A stretch of 64,000 nt of DNA from Arcanobacterium pinnipediorum (GTDB taxonomy: Bacteria; Actinomycetota; Actinomycetes; Actinomycetales; Actinomycetaceae): positions 1,674,001-1,738,000 of the forward strand of contig NZ_CP099547.1 in NCBI RefSeq assembly GCF_023973165.1. Reading direction: 5' to 3'. Shown one piece after another: positions 16,347 to 25,856 of this stretch. Every line of letters begins with the position of its first letter. Within the stretch, counting starts at the first letter, position 1. The translations under genes were made by a program, and so were the position numbers. The notes beneath the pieces were generated by a model. That model saw nothing but the letters and a program-made list of their open reading frames with translations, did no database searches and was not told the origin of the DNA.

Positions 16347-18689
16347 TCACGGGTCAGTAGTCTGCGCTTGCGGGGCAAGGTTGCGTGCCGTCCACGGCCA
16401 CCACATGCGATCGCCAAACTCATAGGCCAATCCGGGGATGAGCAAGGAGCGCACGATCAAGGTATCGATCATAATGCCCAATGCGACGATAATTGCTAGT
16501 TGCACCATGAACAGCAGTGGCACAATTCCCAACGCCGCAAAGGTTGCTGCTAGGACGATTCCTGCCGAGGTAATCACCCCACCGGTAACGCCGACTGCTC
16601 TCGTCATACCGGCACGGCTGCCGATCTCCAAAGATTCTTCGCGGGCGCGCGACATGAGGAAAATCGTGTAGTCGATCCCCAGCGCGATAAGGAAAACGAA
16701 GGCGTAGAGGGGGACGGAGGCATCTGCGCCAGGCATATCAAGAATGCGGTAGAAGACGATGGAACAAATTCCTAAGGTTGCTCCAAATGATATGAGGTTA
16801 GCTACCAGCACAACGAGCGGGGCTACCACCGAGCGCAGTAGCACCATGAGCATCAGGGCAATGACGAAAAGGACTGTTGGAACAATCTTGGTAAAGTCGC
16901 GTTGCGCTGTTTGTTGCGTATCGAGGCTTTCGGCCGCAGGACCGCCTACGAGCGGGTTGCCACCAATGCCGTGGACTACCTTGCGCACTTCACCTACCAC
17001 CTCTTGTGTTGCTTTGTCTTCTGCGGGCATGGCGGTGGTGAGGTTGAGAAGTACGCGTCCGTCAATAATGAGCGGTTTGGGTGGTGTAGCTGGCTGGTCA
17101 CGTTCTGATCCCGATACACCGGCAGGCGGCTTGGCTTGTTGATCGGCCGCTACCCCCGGCGGCGGTCCAGTTAGTTGCTCGGCTTCTTGGGGTTGTGGCG
17201 TTACTCGAACCACGCCGTCGAGCTTGGTAAGTTCGGTGATTGCTTGGTCGGCCTTTTCGGCGTCGATCACAACAATCGTGGGCTGAATGGAGCCAGATTC
17301 GAACTCACGGCCGATGACCTCAAAACCACTAACGGCTTCGCTGGTTTGGGTAAATTGTTCCGTTGCTGAGGTACCTGAGGCTTGGAAGGTGAAGGCGAAG
17401 CTGGCAAAGATCAATAGTGTTGCTAACGTTCCAACCCACACACTGCGATAGCGACGTTCGACGAATCGGGCAACCTTATGCCAGATACCATGACTTTCCG
17501 CCTCGGCGCGTGAATCGTAGTGCACAATCTTTGCGGGCCAAAACAGCGCGCGGGCATGCTTGCCTGGAATCATCAAAATACCTGGGAGCAGGGTGAGCGC
17601 GGCGAGCATAGCAAAAACGATACCGATTGAGGAGATTGGCCCCAATGACGACGTCGAAGAAAGATCAGAGATTAGCAGGATCAGTAGCCCGGCAATAACT
17701 GTTCCACCGGAGGCTAAGATCGGCTCCCATGATCCTTTGAGCGCTACTACGAGCGCGGTCATTGGGTGATCGTGCAATGTCAGTTCTTCGCGGTAGCGCG
17801 CAATGAGCAGTAGACAGTAGTCCGTTGTAGCACCGATAACGAGAATTGCCAAGATTCCTTGGGTCTGGCCGTTGAGGTTGATAATGTTTGCTTGCGCCAG
17901 CCCAAAGACCACCAGCGCCGCCCCACATAGGGCGGTGATTGCTGTGAAGAGCACGGCGATTGGGATGAAAATAGAGCGGTAGACGACGATAAGAATAATA
18001 AAAACCACGATGACGGCAACGAGGAGGAGGGTGAGGTCAATTCCGGCAAATGCGCCGCCGAGATCTGCTGCCAATCCTGCAGGACCTGAAACATAAGGAA
18101 CGAGGTTTTGCCCCGTAGGACCGGCGTCAGATAATTGGGTGGCGAGGGTAGCGCGGATTTGACTGATAGTTAGGCTTATGCGCGTATCGTTATCTGCGGT
18201 GCGTTCATTCATCATTGCTTTGTCCAGTGCAATGGGCATGAGTACGGCGGTGCGCTCTTGGTTGGGAATAACTGGAATGGGGCCGGCACTGACGTCTGCT
18301 AGTTGCAGGTCTGCATCAAGTTTTAGCTTAGGTAACGACGTCGAGATTTTGCCCAGTAGCGCCATCTGATCGTCACTTAGTTCGCTTTCGTCATTGTTTT
18401 GGACGACGACGAGGGCTGGGATAGTGGCGTCTTCGCGGAAGTTATTGGCTTCTTGGGCTGCCCGGGTTGATTGGGCGGATGCGGGAAGGAAGAAGGACGG
18501 GTCGGATTCGGTTAGCGTCGAAATTTTCCCCTGTGCCATTCCACCAAAGGCAAAGATCGCTAACCAGAAGAGCAGTAGTAAACCTCGTAGCGGCAGGCAA
18601 GCGCGAGATCGCAAGAATGTTACTGCGGAATCTAGCTTTGATGAGCCAGTTGGTTGCGGTAGGTGGCTAGGAGTGTTCGTATTGCTCAT
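16347..18689 (-). CDS. MMPL-family RND transporter
   Basis: The 780-residue membrane protein has two halves, each with one membrane segment, a large extracytoplasmic loop and a cluster of five membrane segments. Membrane-cluster motifs are visible: IGATTDYCLLLIARYREEL in the first half and ALGIDYTIFLMSRAREES in the second, the expected proton-relay Asp positions. The second loop carries a Pro-rich insert (GPPPGVAADQQAKPPAG). Members export lipids or drugs with proton motive force. No lipid synthesis genes are adjacent, so the substrate is open. The ribosome site is GGAAGG. Confidence 0.92.
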   Translation of the reverse strand: MSNTNTPSHLPQPTGSSKLDSAVTFLRSRACLPLRGLLLLFWLAIFAFGGMAQGKISTLTESDPSFFLPASAQSTRAAQEANNFREDATIPALVVVQNNDESELSDDQMALLGKISTSLPKLKLDADLQLADVSAGPIPVIPNQERTAVLMPIALDKAMMNERTADNDTRISLTISQIRATLATQLSDAGPTGQNLVPYVSGPAGLAADLGGAFAGIDLTLLLVAVIVVFIILIVVYRSIFIPIAVLFTAITALCGAALVVFGLAQANIINLNGQTQGILAILVIGATTDYCLLLIARYREELTLHDHPMTALVVALKGSWEPILASGGTVIAGLLILLISDLSSTSSLGPISSIGIVFAMLAALTLLPGILMIPGKHARALFWPAKIVHYDSRAEAESHGIWHKVARFVERRYRSVWVGTLATLLIFASFAFTFQASGTSATEQFTQTSEAVSGFEVIGREFESGSIQPTIVVIDAEKADQAITELTKLDGVVRVTPQPQEAEQLTGPPPGVAADQQAKPPAGVSGSERDQPATPPKPLIIDGRVLLNLTTAMPAEDKATQEVVGEVRKVVHGIGGNPLVGGPAAESLDTQQTAQRDFTKIVPTVLFVIALMLMVLLRSVVAPLVVLVANLISFGATLGICSIVFYRILDMPGADASVPLYAFVFLIALGIDYTIFLMSRAREESLEIGSRAGMTRAVGVTGGVITSAGIVLAATFAALGIVPLLFMVQLAIIVALGIMIDTLIVRSLLIPGLAYEFGDRMWWPWTARNLAPQAQTTDP

Positions 18690-18810
18690 TGTTTTCCTTC
18701 CATTACTGACTCCACTCTACCTCGAGTTGTGCGACACTTTTACATAAAACGTCGCCAAGTTGTCAGTAGAAAACATCACAGCCTGGCTTTCATGTCACCG
18801 CTGTAACAGA

Positions 18811-19638
18811 TCAGCTACCTAGCACCGCTTGATAGAGAACGTTCTTGCGCAACCCAGCGCGCTGAGCAACAAAACCAGCAGCATCCTTCATCCGCACACC
18901 CAACTCCACCAGCTCTTTGACATCAGCAATCACCTCTGGGGCAATTTCCCTCTGCCCCGCACAATCATCTCGGTATCCGCCAACCACAATAGAGATCTCG
19001 CCTTTGATCTCACCAGCAGACCACTCCACCAGTTCTGCTAAACTCCCTCGGGCCACCTCTTCATAGACTTTCGTCAACTCTCGAGCCACTGCCGCTGGGC
19101 GATCAGCACCAAAAATTGCGCTCATATCTTTTAGCGTCTCATGCAAGCGCCGGGGAGATTCAAAGAAAATCATAGTATGCTCATCGCGCGCGAGTTTCGA
19201 TAATGCCTGCTGGCGCTCCCCCGACTTCCGCGCCAAAAACCCCTCGAAGGAGAATCGATCCGAAGCTAAACCAGAAATTGCCAGCGCAGTAAGCACCGCC
19301 GAAGGGCCGGGAACTACTGTGAGCCCAACACCTTCATGAGCCGCGAGTGCAGCTAACCGATACCCCGGATCAGAGACCGAGGGCATTCCCGCATCCGAGA
19401 CCACAACAACAGCCTTACCCGCCTTCGCTGCCGCAATAAGATCTGGTGCTTTTTCCGCTTCGTTATGATCGTGATAGGCAATAACCGGGGCATGAATCTC
19501 CACTCCCAAGCGCCCCACCAGATTCAATAACCGGCGGGTATCCTCAGCTGCAATCAGATCCGCACTCTCCAACGAATCCTTTAACCGCTGCGAAGCATCG
19601 GCGTCGTTACCTAACGGGGTTCCAGCAAGAATAATCAT
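18811..19638 (-). CDS. rsmI: 16S rRNA (cytidine-1402-2'-O)-methyltransferase
   Basis: RsmI methylates the ribose of C1402 in 16S rRNA. The 275-residue tetrapyrrole-methylase-fold protein starts MIILAGTPLGN, then has AAEDTRRLLNL, VVVVSDAGMPSVSDPG and TVVPGPSAVLTALAISGL, all typical. MIFFESPRRLHETL is also diagnostic. The start ATG at 19638 fits a leaderless transcript with TAGAAT six bases before it; a GTG two codons earlier would overlap that -10. It is divergent from the DsrE-like gene. Confidence 0.95.
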   Translation of the reverse strand: MIILAGTPLGNDADASQRLKDSLESADLIAAEDTRRLLNLVGRLGVEIHAPVIAYHDHNEAEKAPDLIAAAKAGKAVVVVSDAGMPSVSDPGYRLAALAAHEGVGLTVVPGPSAVLTALAISGLASDRFSFEGFLARKSGERQQALSKLARDEHTMIFFESPRRLHETLKDMSAIFGADRPAAVARELTKVYEEVARGSLAELVEWSAGEIKGEISIVVGGYRDDCAGQREIAPEVIADVKELVELGVRMKDAAGFVAQRAGLRKNVLYQAVLGS

Positions 19639-19644
19639 GCACAC

Positions 19645-19650
19645 ATTCTA
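19645..19650 (-). promoter_or_regulatory. Probable -10 element of rsmI (leaderless)
   Basis: TAGAAT on the minus strand ends six bases before the ATG, and no ribosome site is present. The -35 region is poorly conserved. Confidence 0.45.
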
Positions 19651-19733
19651 CCCGCTCACCATCGTTCCCATCGACTACTCGTAGATCCCGACCGCGCCTC
19701 GCATTACTGGGCGCCACACTTCTCGCAACGATT

Positions 19734-19763
19734 TTGTCTTAACGTCGAGACAATTCCTAGATA
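19734..19763 (+). promoter_or_regulatory. Promoter/palindrome upstream of the DsrE-like gene
   Basis: TTGTCT (19734-19739) and TAGATA (19758-19763) are 18 bases apart. The -35 is one arm of the inverted repeat TTGTCT-N8-AGACAA (19734-19753), so a repressor could act here. Confidence 0.4.
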
Positions 19764-19820
19764 TCGAGGTAAGGTGATACCAAGCACATTTATAGTTGTG
19801 TATGAGACAGAGGAGTCGCC

Positions 19821-20171
19821 ATGCCAGAAATCAAACTTGTTTTCCATGTCAACGAAAACGACCGCTGGCCATTCGCCATCCGTTCAGTTGATAACGTCCT
19901 GACAAACTCCACAACCCCCGGCACCAACATTACCGTCGTTGCCAATGGAGCTTCTGTTCGATCCTTCTCCCAGCTCGACGTCGAACCCCATCGGATGTCA
20001 CGAATCAAAGACCTCTCCGATAAAGGCGTCCACTTCCTGATCTGCAATATCGCACTCGAGCAACGCCAAATTAAACCAGATATGGTTCCAGACTTTTGTA
20101 CCGTTGTGCCCGCCGGGATCGTGGAAATCGCTAAACTACAAGCTGAAGGATACGGCTACGTCAAACCATGA
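19821..20171 (+). CDS. DsrE-family protein
   Basis: The 116-residue protein has the DsrE/YchN-like fold pattern: TVVANGASV in the first half, GVHFLICNIAL with a Cys at the usual active position, and the ending VPAGIVEIAKLQAEGYGYVKP, which is diagnostic of this subgroup. Some relatives relay sulfur; many single-gene members like this one have no known role. GAGGAG precedes the start. It is followed 68 bases later by the ABC/two-component operon, but the promoter there suggests separate transcription. Confidence 0.85.
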   Translation: MPEIKLVFHVNENDRWPFAIRSVDNVLTNSTTPGTNITVVANGASVRSFSQLDVEPHRMSRIKDLSDKGVHFLICNIALEQRQIKPDMVPDFCTVVPAGIVEIAKLQAEGYGYVKP

Positions 20172-20204
20172 CATCCGTCATGCACATTAGCTGACATTCA
20201 TGAC
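20168..20204. promoter_or_regulatory. Direct repeats TGACATYC, candidate NarL-type operator
   Basis: TGACATCC (20169) and TGACATTC (20192) repeat 23 bases apart; the first is within the palindrome ATGAC-N4-GTCAT. They lie just upstream of the operon that encodes its own LuxR-type response regulator, so autoregulation is plausible. Confidence 0.3.
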
Positions 20205-20233
20205 TTACTCGCAAACATCGAGTTTGTGATACT
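20205..20233 (+). promoter_or_regulatory. Leaderless-type promoter of the ABC/two-component operon
   Basis: TTACTC is followed after 17 bases by the extended -10 TGTGATACT, then six bases and ATG. No ribosome site is visible. Confidence 0.5.
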
Positions 20234-20239
20234 TAAAGC

Positions 20240-21166
20240 ATGAATCCAACACTGCTACATGTGCACGAAGTGACGAAAACTTTCCTCACTTCTGACGGCC
20301 CGCTAACCGCCGTCGATCAGCTATCCCTCGATATTCCTACCGGAGAAATCGTCTGCCTTCTCGGGCCCAATGGCGCGGGTAAAACAACGTTGCTCGATAT
20401 GATCCTCGGATTGATCTCACCCACAGCGGGAGAAATCACGATCGCAGGGGCAACCCCGCGCCAAGCGATTAGTGCCGGGAAAATCTCTGCGCTGTTGCAA
20501 ACCGGCGGCCTGAACAAAGACATGAAAGTCAGCGAAATACTTTCCTATATCGGCGCCACGTATCAATCTACACACCAAATCTCGTCTGCTCGAATCAGTG
20601 AGGTCGTTGTCCAAACACAACTTAACTCGCTGCTAGATCGAAAAATCGGCAAACTCTCTGGCGGGGAACAACAGCGAGTGAAATTTGCGCTCGCACTGCT
20701 GCCCGATCCAGACCTGATGATCCTTGATGAACCCACCGCCGGGATGGACGTCACTGCGCGCCATGCGTTTTGGGAAACCATGCATAGTCATGTGCGCACC
20801 GGGCGCACGATCATCTTCGCCACCCACTACCTTGAAGAAGCAGAAAATTTCGCCAATCGCGTCATCCTTATCAACCGCGGACGGATCATCGCAGACGGAT
20901 CCATCGACCAAGTGCGTGCCATCGCCGGGATTCGCCACGTTCGGGCACGAGTTGAATCAGTCAATCAGCAAGACCTCACCGCTTTCGAAACAACTTTCGG
21001 CGCCCAGATCACAGACCAGCGCCTGACCTGCGCAACTGCGCAATCTGACGATCTTGCCCGCGCACTGCTCAACGCTGGCGCACACGATCTAGAAATCATC
21101 TCCCCCTCTCTGGACGACGCCTTCACATCCCTCGTCGCCGCCGATACTTTAGCGAAAGAAGTCTGA
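20240..21166 (+). CDS. ABC transporter ATP-binding protein
   Basis: This is a 308-residue ATPase with Walker A GPNGAGKTT near residue 43, signature LSGGEQQRVKFALAL and Walker B LMILDEPTAGMD. The C-terminal third resembles DUF4162-like extensions and ends with DDAFTSLVAADT. It is the first gene of a four-gene operon: ATPase, permease, histidine kinase, response regulator. This arrangement, as in YvfRSTU or LiaRS-linked exporters, usually handles antimicrobial peptides or drugs. The start is directly behind a -10 element. Confidence 0.9.
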   Translation: MNPTLLHVHEVTKTFLTSDGPLTAVDQLSLDIPTGEIVCLLGPNGAGKTTLLDMILGLISPTAGEITIAGATPRQAISAGKISALLQTGGLNKDMKVSEILSYIGATYQSTHQISSARISEVVVQTQLNSLLDRKIGKLSGGEQQRVKFALALLPDPDLMILDEPTAGMDVTARHAFWETMHSHVRTGRTIIFATHYLEEAENFANRVILINRGRIIADGSIDQVRAIAGIRHVRARVESVNQQDLTAFETTFGAQITDQRLTCATAQSDDLARALLNAGAHDLEIISPSLDDAFTSLVAADTLAKEV

Positions 21167-21168
21167 CC

Positions 21169-21924
21169 ATGAACATCACCTTGATTCGCGCCGACGTTAT
21201 CCGGTTTCTGCGCGCCCCCGAAGCGCTCTTCTTTACTATCGGATTGCCCATCTTGATGTACATTATTTTCGGCGGTAGTGCCCAATACGGCGATATCCCC
21301 ATCGGGCACGTCACTGTGAATGCGGTTGTTTTGATCAACATGAGCATTTACGCGGTAGCCCAAGCTGCGGTTGGTTATACCGGAACGATCGCTATTGATC
21401 GCATTCAAGGTTGGGGGCGCCAATTAGCTCTCACCCCACTATCTGCCGATAAGCTGTTATTCATCCGAATAATGTCAGCCTTCCTCATTTCCACCATCAC
21501 CTTTGGCGCGTTGCAGATGGCAGGTATCGCCATGAGCGCAAATGTCCCACCACTGCGTCTACTTAGCGTCTGGATCATTTCCTATCTGGCGGTTGTGTTA
21601 TTTGCCAGCTACGGCCTGGCGGTTGTCAATACCTTCAAAGCTGAAACAGCCACGAGCATTTCTGCTGGCTTCCTCGTCCTATTCGCCTTTGCCGGCAATC
21701 TCTTCGCGCCACTTTCAGGCACTTTGTTAACCGTTGCACGCTTTACTCCAATGTGGGGAATCGGTGAGCTGGCCCGCTACCCGCTAACTTCCGGACAGAT
21801 GTATGATGCAAGCGGCGTAATCTACACCACTCCAATCTGGTATGCACTGCTAAACATCAGCGCCTGGTTGGCCATTTTCGTTATCCTGGCCCGCCTTGCT
21901 GGGCCGCGAAGCAACCAACGATAA
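21169..21924 (+). CDS. ABC-2 type permease
   Basis: This is a 251-residue membrane protein with six predicted segments, partner of the ATPase just upstream (2 bases between genes). ABC-2 features include IAIDRIQGWGRQLALTPLSADKLLF in the cytoplasmic loop after the second segment and NLFAPLSGTLLTVARFTPMWGIGELARYPLT near the C-terminus. The size and pattern match YvfS-like exporters. Confidence 0.88.
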   Translation: MNITLIRADVIRFLRAPEALFFTIGLPILMYIIFGGSAQYGDIPIGHVTVNAVVLINMSIYAVAQAAVGYTGTIAIDRIQGWGRQLALTPLSADKLLFIRIMSAFLISTITFGALQMAGIAMSANVPPLRLLSVWIISYLAVVLFASYGLAVVNTFKAETATSISAGFLVLFAFAGNLFAPLSGTLLTVARFTPMWGIGELARYPLTSGQMYDASGVIYTTPIWYALLNISAWLAIFVILARLAGPRSNQR

Positions 21925-21951
21925 CTGCGAATATAGATAAAGGAAAAGATC

Positions 21952-23022
21952 ATGGATACCCGCCGCGAGTATGCGTTATCGCTAACCATGTCTCTGATCT
22001 GGTTATTCTTTCTCTTTATTCCACTGCGTCTGATCGCCATAGGTCCCTATTCACCCGCCTTGCGCTCATTGGGCTACCTCCTGATCGCAATCTTCGCAAT
22101 TGTTAACGTTACGACCTGGGTTCTAACCTTCTTACCGCGCCTGGCACATCGGCGCACTGAGCTCTTCGTTTCCTCGGTTATCATTCAGTCTGCGATCACT
22201 GCGAGCGTGCTGTGGCTATTTGGCGCAGCCGGTCTATCACTCTTCCCCTATCTCTTTTCACTGGTCGGGATCCACCTGCCGTTGGCCGCTGCTTCCACCG
22301 TCGTCGTAGTGCTGGGGGCAAGTATGGAAATAGCGGGGTGGTGGCTCAACACGTCCGCTCTTGCCCATCAGCTTCTCTTTATCTCAATAGCAATTTTTGC
22401 AATGACGGCTGGCTCGCGATACTTCGATCAGATAGCCAAAGAAAAACAAGCAGCCATAGTCCATGAGACGACTGCGAACGAACGCAGTCGCCTGGCTCGC
22501 GACATCCACGACGTCTTAGGCCATTCGCTGACAGTTATGTCGATGAAGTCTGAGCTTGCGCTGCGCTTATTCGACGTTGATCCAAGCCGTGCACGTGCCG
22601 AGATTGAGGACATTCGCGATCTATCTCGCGCGGCAATTGCAGAAGTGCGTGCAACGGTCTCCGGGATTCGGATGCGGCTTTTGGACGAAGAATTAACCAG
22701 TGCCGTCGAGGTCTTGCGCAAGGCGGGGTTGCAGGTCACAGTCACCGGAAGTGTCGACGACGTCGATCCGCGATTCCGATTCGTTTTTGCGTGGGTTGTG
22801 CGCGAAGCTAGTACGAATATTTTGCGCCACAGTCGCGCCTCACAGATCACGATTACGTTGAGTTCAAGCCAGATTTCGGTGAGTGATGACGGGGTCGGGA
22901 TCGGCGCAACAGCACCTGGAAATGGGCTCACTGGTTTAAGCGAACGTATCACGGCAGCTGGCGGACGGTTAGAGATTTCCGATAACTCTCCGGGAACAAT
23001 TGTGCGAGCAACGATGATCTAA
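21952..23022 (+). CDS. Sensor histidine kinase, DesK/NarX type
   Basis: The 356-residue protein has four to five N-terminal membrane segments (about 10-150) with very short loops, an intramembrane-sensing layout. The HisKA_3 domain is RSRLARDIHDVLGHSLTVMS with the phosphorylated His, followed by an HATPase domain: VVREASTNILRHSRAS for the N-box and DDGVGIG and GNGLTGLSERI for the G-boxes. The ribosome site is AAGGAAAAG. It likely senses stress on the membrane or the exported compound and activates the response regulator that follows. Confidence 0.92.
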   Translation: MDTRREYALSLTMSLIWLFFLFIPLRLIAIGPYSPALRSLGYLLIAIFAIVNVTTWVLTFLPRLAHRRTELFVSSVIIQSAITASVLWLFGAAGLSLFPYLFSLVGIHLPLAAASTVVVVLGASMEIAGWWLNTSALAHQLLFISIAIFAMTAGSRYFDQIAKEKQAAIVHETTANERSRLARDIHDVLGHSLTVMSMKSELALRLFDVDPSRARAEIEDIRDLSRAAIAEVRATVSGIRMRLLDEELTSAVEVLRKAGLQVTVTGSVDDVDPRFRFVFAWVVREASTNILRHSRASQITITLSSSQISVSDDGVGIGATAPGNGLTGLSERITAAGGRLEISDNSPGTIVRATMI

Positions 23023-23057
23023 GGCGTAGGCTAACAAAGGGTAACTGAGGAGAAGAG

Positions 23058-23663
23058 ATGATTCGCGTTGTGATAGCAGATGATCAAACACTGGTACGCG
23101 GTGCGTTATGCGCATTGTTGAATTTGGAAGATGATATTGACGTCGTCGGCGATGTTGGGCGTGGCGATGAGCTAATTCCCGCTCTAGAAGCCACTGCCGC
23201 CGACGTCGCCGTCGTCGATATCGAAATGCCAGGTCTGGATGGAATCGCTGCAACTCAAGCCGTTCGTGCAGCTGGCCTAGCGACCAAAATCCTTATCGTC
23301 ACCACATTCGGGCGGCCCGGGTATCTCCAGCGGGCACTGACTGCGGGCGCCTCGGGGTTTATGGTAAAAGATACTCCCGCCGAAGAACTCGCCGGAGCTA
23401 TCCGGCAGGTCTACGCTGGTGGCCAAGTCGTTGATCCGGGCCTAGCAACGCAGTCGCTGTTTTTCGGATCTAACCCGCTCACCGAACGGGAGCGAGAACT
23501 GTTGCGGGTGGCTGAAGAAGGCGCTACGGTTTCTGAGATTGCTGCGCAGGTGTTCCTCTCGGAAGGAACTGTGCGCAACCATCTCTCATCCGCAATCGGG
23601 AAAACCGGCACTGCCACTCGAGCCCAAGCTGCGCGCGTTGCACGTGAAAAAGGGTGGCTGTAG
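23058..23663 (+). CDS. LuxR-type response regulator
   Basis: The 201-residue NarL/DesR-type regulator has a receiver domain (ADDQTLVRGAL, then phosphorylated Asp in VAVVDIEMPGLDG) and a C-terminal HTH: NPLTERERELLRVAEEGATVSEIAAQ and SEGTVRNHLSSAIGKTG. GAGGAG precedes the start. It is cognate to the kinase upstream and probably controls the exporter genes of its own operon. TGACATYC repeats before the operon are candidate sites. Confidence 0.93.
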   Translation: MIRVVIADDQTLVRGALCALLNLEDDIDVVGDVGRGDELIPALEATAADVAVVDIEMPGLDGIAATQAVRAAGLATKILIVTTFGRPGYLQRALTAGASGFMVKDTPAEELAGAIRQVYAGGQVVDPGLATQSLFFGSNPLTERERELLRVAEEGATVSEIAAQVFLSEGTVRNHLSSAIGKTGTATRAQAARVAREKGWL

Positions 23664-23844
23664 GTATTCTGCCCCAGTTTCCTCGTCACTGTACGCAACT
23701 CTGACTCGGAAAAACTCTTAAATGACTTATATACACCAAATGCTCTTTTTTGGAGACATTAGATATATATCGGCATCAATTTGGATAATCAAGATTTAAT
23801 GGATACTAAAATCGATGTAACCATACTCAAAAGTAGCAAAACAC

Positions 23845-23873
23845 TTCACGCGCGCCTCATAATCCCGTACACT
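23845..23873 (+). promoter_or_regulatory. Leaderless-type promoter of the surface protein gene
   Basis: TTCACG (23845-23850), 17 bases, TACACT (23868-23873), then 7 bases and ATG. No ribosome site is present. Confidence 0.55.
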
Positions 23874-23880
23874 CGCCGGT

Positions 23881-25791
23881 ATGAGAATAAAAAAGATTAT
23901 AATCTCCCCGATCCTTGCCGCTGGGCTTGTTATCGGGTTTGCACCTAGCGCACTTGCTGCTGAAGAATTCGCCGTCACAGCAACCACCACACTTGATGAA
24001 CTCAAGGTGGCACTTGCCGATGAGACTACCCAACGGGTGATCTTCACAGAAAATGCCAACTTTGATGGCGGTATCGTCATCAATCATCCGATGACTTTTG
24101 TTGTTAACGATGGTATCGCTGTCAATTTCACCACCGGCGTCGGGCATGCCCTCGATATTAAGTCCGAGTTCGTATTTAACAATATGGGCACGGTTAATCT
24201 AGTTTCTAGCGGTGGCTATGGCGTAAAGATTAACCAAAAGACTCCTGGCCAAAGTGTGGTCTTTATGGGAGATGGTCGAGATGGTAGCGCAATTAATGTT
24301 GGCCCCACGAAAAACTACGGCATCGATGGCCAACTGCTCAACGGTCCTTTTACAGTTAAGGATATGGCGCTCAATGTTGCGACAGGTCCTGACACTGTTG
24401 AAGGGCCGATGATCTTCGCGAAGCAAACCGGAGAAAGCGTTGATGCCAAGGTAGTTTTCGACAACGTCGCGCTTAACTTAGATCATTCGAGTACAACCTC
24501 GGTGTGGCGTCCTGCACTGTATTCAGAGCGGGAGATCACCTTCCGCAATAGCGCAGTTCGCTCCCAGACTGTGCGTAACTACAATATGTCTTTTGTTGCT
24601 GGCGCTCCTGCCACCTTTGACAACTCCACTGTAGACTTAGTGACCACCGCCGATGCAGTTACTGAAGGTTTTTGGATTTTCAAGAAACCATTTGTTGCGA
24701 TCAATACGGCAGGTAACACGGTCAATATTCTCAATAGCACTATTTCGAGTGACATTCAGGCAACTGGAGCAACTCACGAGGCGTTCCAGTTCCAAGATTC
24801 GACGTACAACATCGATTCCAGTGTTGTCGTTGGCGATTCGCTTGGCGTTGACTCAAAGCAGACAGCCGGATCTCATCTGAAGATCACTGGCGATTCAAAG
24901 GTTCAGATTCCAGGCACGAGCGATATGCCTAACGCCAAGATTACAACTGTCATTGATGGCGGCACTGTTGTTCTACCACCGACTACCGTTGCTAAGAATT
25001 CGATCGGGCAAGATCTGCGTGAATTTATTTCAGATGCCGATACCACAGAAGTTAGCATTGACCTCGAAGGCAATCCTTACACTTACAAAGTGACCAAAGA
25101 ATCTGATGATTCCATGAAGCACGTGTGGGCACCGGCAGTTATGGTCGACTACTACGTCAACCAAGACGATGCCCAGAGTGCAGATACTCGTACGCTCATT
25201 GCAGGTACGAATATTGCCGAGCCACTCAACGCTACCACCTTCTTTACTCAGCCTGATGTTCCAGCTGGTTTTGCTGGCAAGTTCGTCATTTTTGACCCTA
25301 CACCGGGCCCGGAGTTCACGTCGATGAGCACGGTATCCCAAGACACTAAGATCACCTTCACCACCACGCCATTGCCTGATGTTGAAACAGTCGATATCAC
25401 TGTGATGGTTGGCGATCCAGTTGGAGCAACTGACGGAATTGTTGATCTACCCAAGGATGCGAGCGTTGAAATTATTACTCCGGCCGATGTCTCTGTTCCT
25501 GGAAAGACCACCCAAACAGTGAAGATTACCTTCGGTGATGGAAGTATGGTCACTAAGATTATCAACGTGACAGTTATTGAACGCAAGGTACCTGATCCAA
25601 CACCAACCGATCCAACACCAACTGACCCAACACCAACCGATCCAACACCAACCGATCCAACACCTATGCCTACGGATAAGCCATTAGCCCAAACTGGCGC
25701 ATCGATTTCCGTGGCAGGCTGGATCGCTGCGATTTTGCTCGCTGGAGGTGCTGGTATCATCTTCGCAATTAAGAATAGGCAACGTAGCTAA
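23881..25791 (+). CDS. Sortase-anchored surface protein (LAQTG), beta-helix-like
   Basis: The 636-residue protein has a signal peptide (MRIKKIIISPILAAGLVIGF, cleaved after SALA near 27). A large region (about 30-370) is rich in Asn, Thr and Val with FDN, FNN and FRN steps, like right-handed beta-helix adhesins or pectate-lyase folds. Next comes an Ig-like region (about 510-570), a DPTPT repeat linker, then the sorting signal LAQTG, a hydrophobic segment and the tail KNRQRS. It is attached to the wall and may be an adhesin. The LAxTG form suggests a class E sortase, none of which is in the window. Flanking DNA is AT-rich. It is followed by a strong terminator. Confidence 0.85.
   Translation: MRIKKIIISPILAAGLVIGFAPSALAAEEFAVTATTTLDELKVALADETTQRVIFTENANFDGGIVINHPMTFVVNDGIAVNFTTGVGHALDIKSEFVFNNMGTVNLVSSGGYGVKINQKTPGQSVVFMGDGRDGSAINVGPTKNYGIDGQLLNGPFTVKDMALNVATGPDTVEGPMIFAKQTGESVDAKVVFDNVALNLDHSSTTSVWRPALYSEREITFRNSAVRSQTVRNYNMSFVAGAPATFDNSTVDLVTTADAVTEGFWIFKKPFVAINTAGNTVNILNSTISSDIQATGATHEAFQFQDSTYNIDSSVVVGDSLGVDSKQTAGSHLKITGDSKVQIPGTSDMPNAKITTVIDGGTVVLPPTTVAKNSIGQDLREFISDADTTEVSIDLEGNPYTYKVTKESDDSMKHVWAPAVMVDYYVNQDDAQSADTRTLIAGTNIAEPLNATTFFTQPDVPAGFAGKFVIFDPTPGPEFTSMSTVSQDTKITFTTTPLPDVETVDITVMVGDPVGATDGIVDLPKDASVEIITPADVSVPGKTTQTVKITFGDGSMVTKIINVTVIERKVPDPTPTDPTPTDPTPTDPTPTDPTPMPTDKPLAQTGASISVAGWIAAILLAGGAGIIFAIKNRQRS
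25594..25665 (+). repeat. 15-bp tandem repeats encoding DPTPT
   Basis: Four full units and one partial of a 15-base unit (GATCCAACACCAACC and variants) encode the Pro/Thr wall-spanning linker. Copy number may vary between strains. Confidence 0.9.
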
Positions 25792-25813
25792 ACGCCGTTT
25801 GCGCTAAGTAGCC

Positions 25814-25856
25814 AATGTGGCTGTGTCTAACCCAACCTGTTAGACACAGCCACATT
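25814..25856. terminator. Terminator after the surface protein gene
   Basis: An 18-bp perfect inverted repeat (25814-25831 and 25839-25856) with a 7-base loop follows the stop codon by 22 bases. Confidence 0.8.

Noticed and set aside
25594..25665. Tandem 15-base units considered as a CRISPR-like array
   Set aside because: Contiguous, no spacers, and in frame with a Pro/Thr linker of a surface protein.
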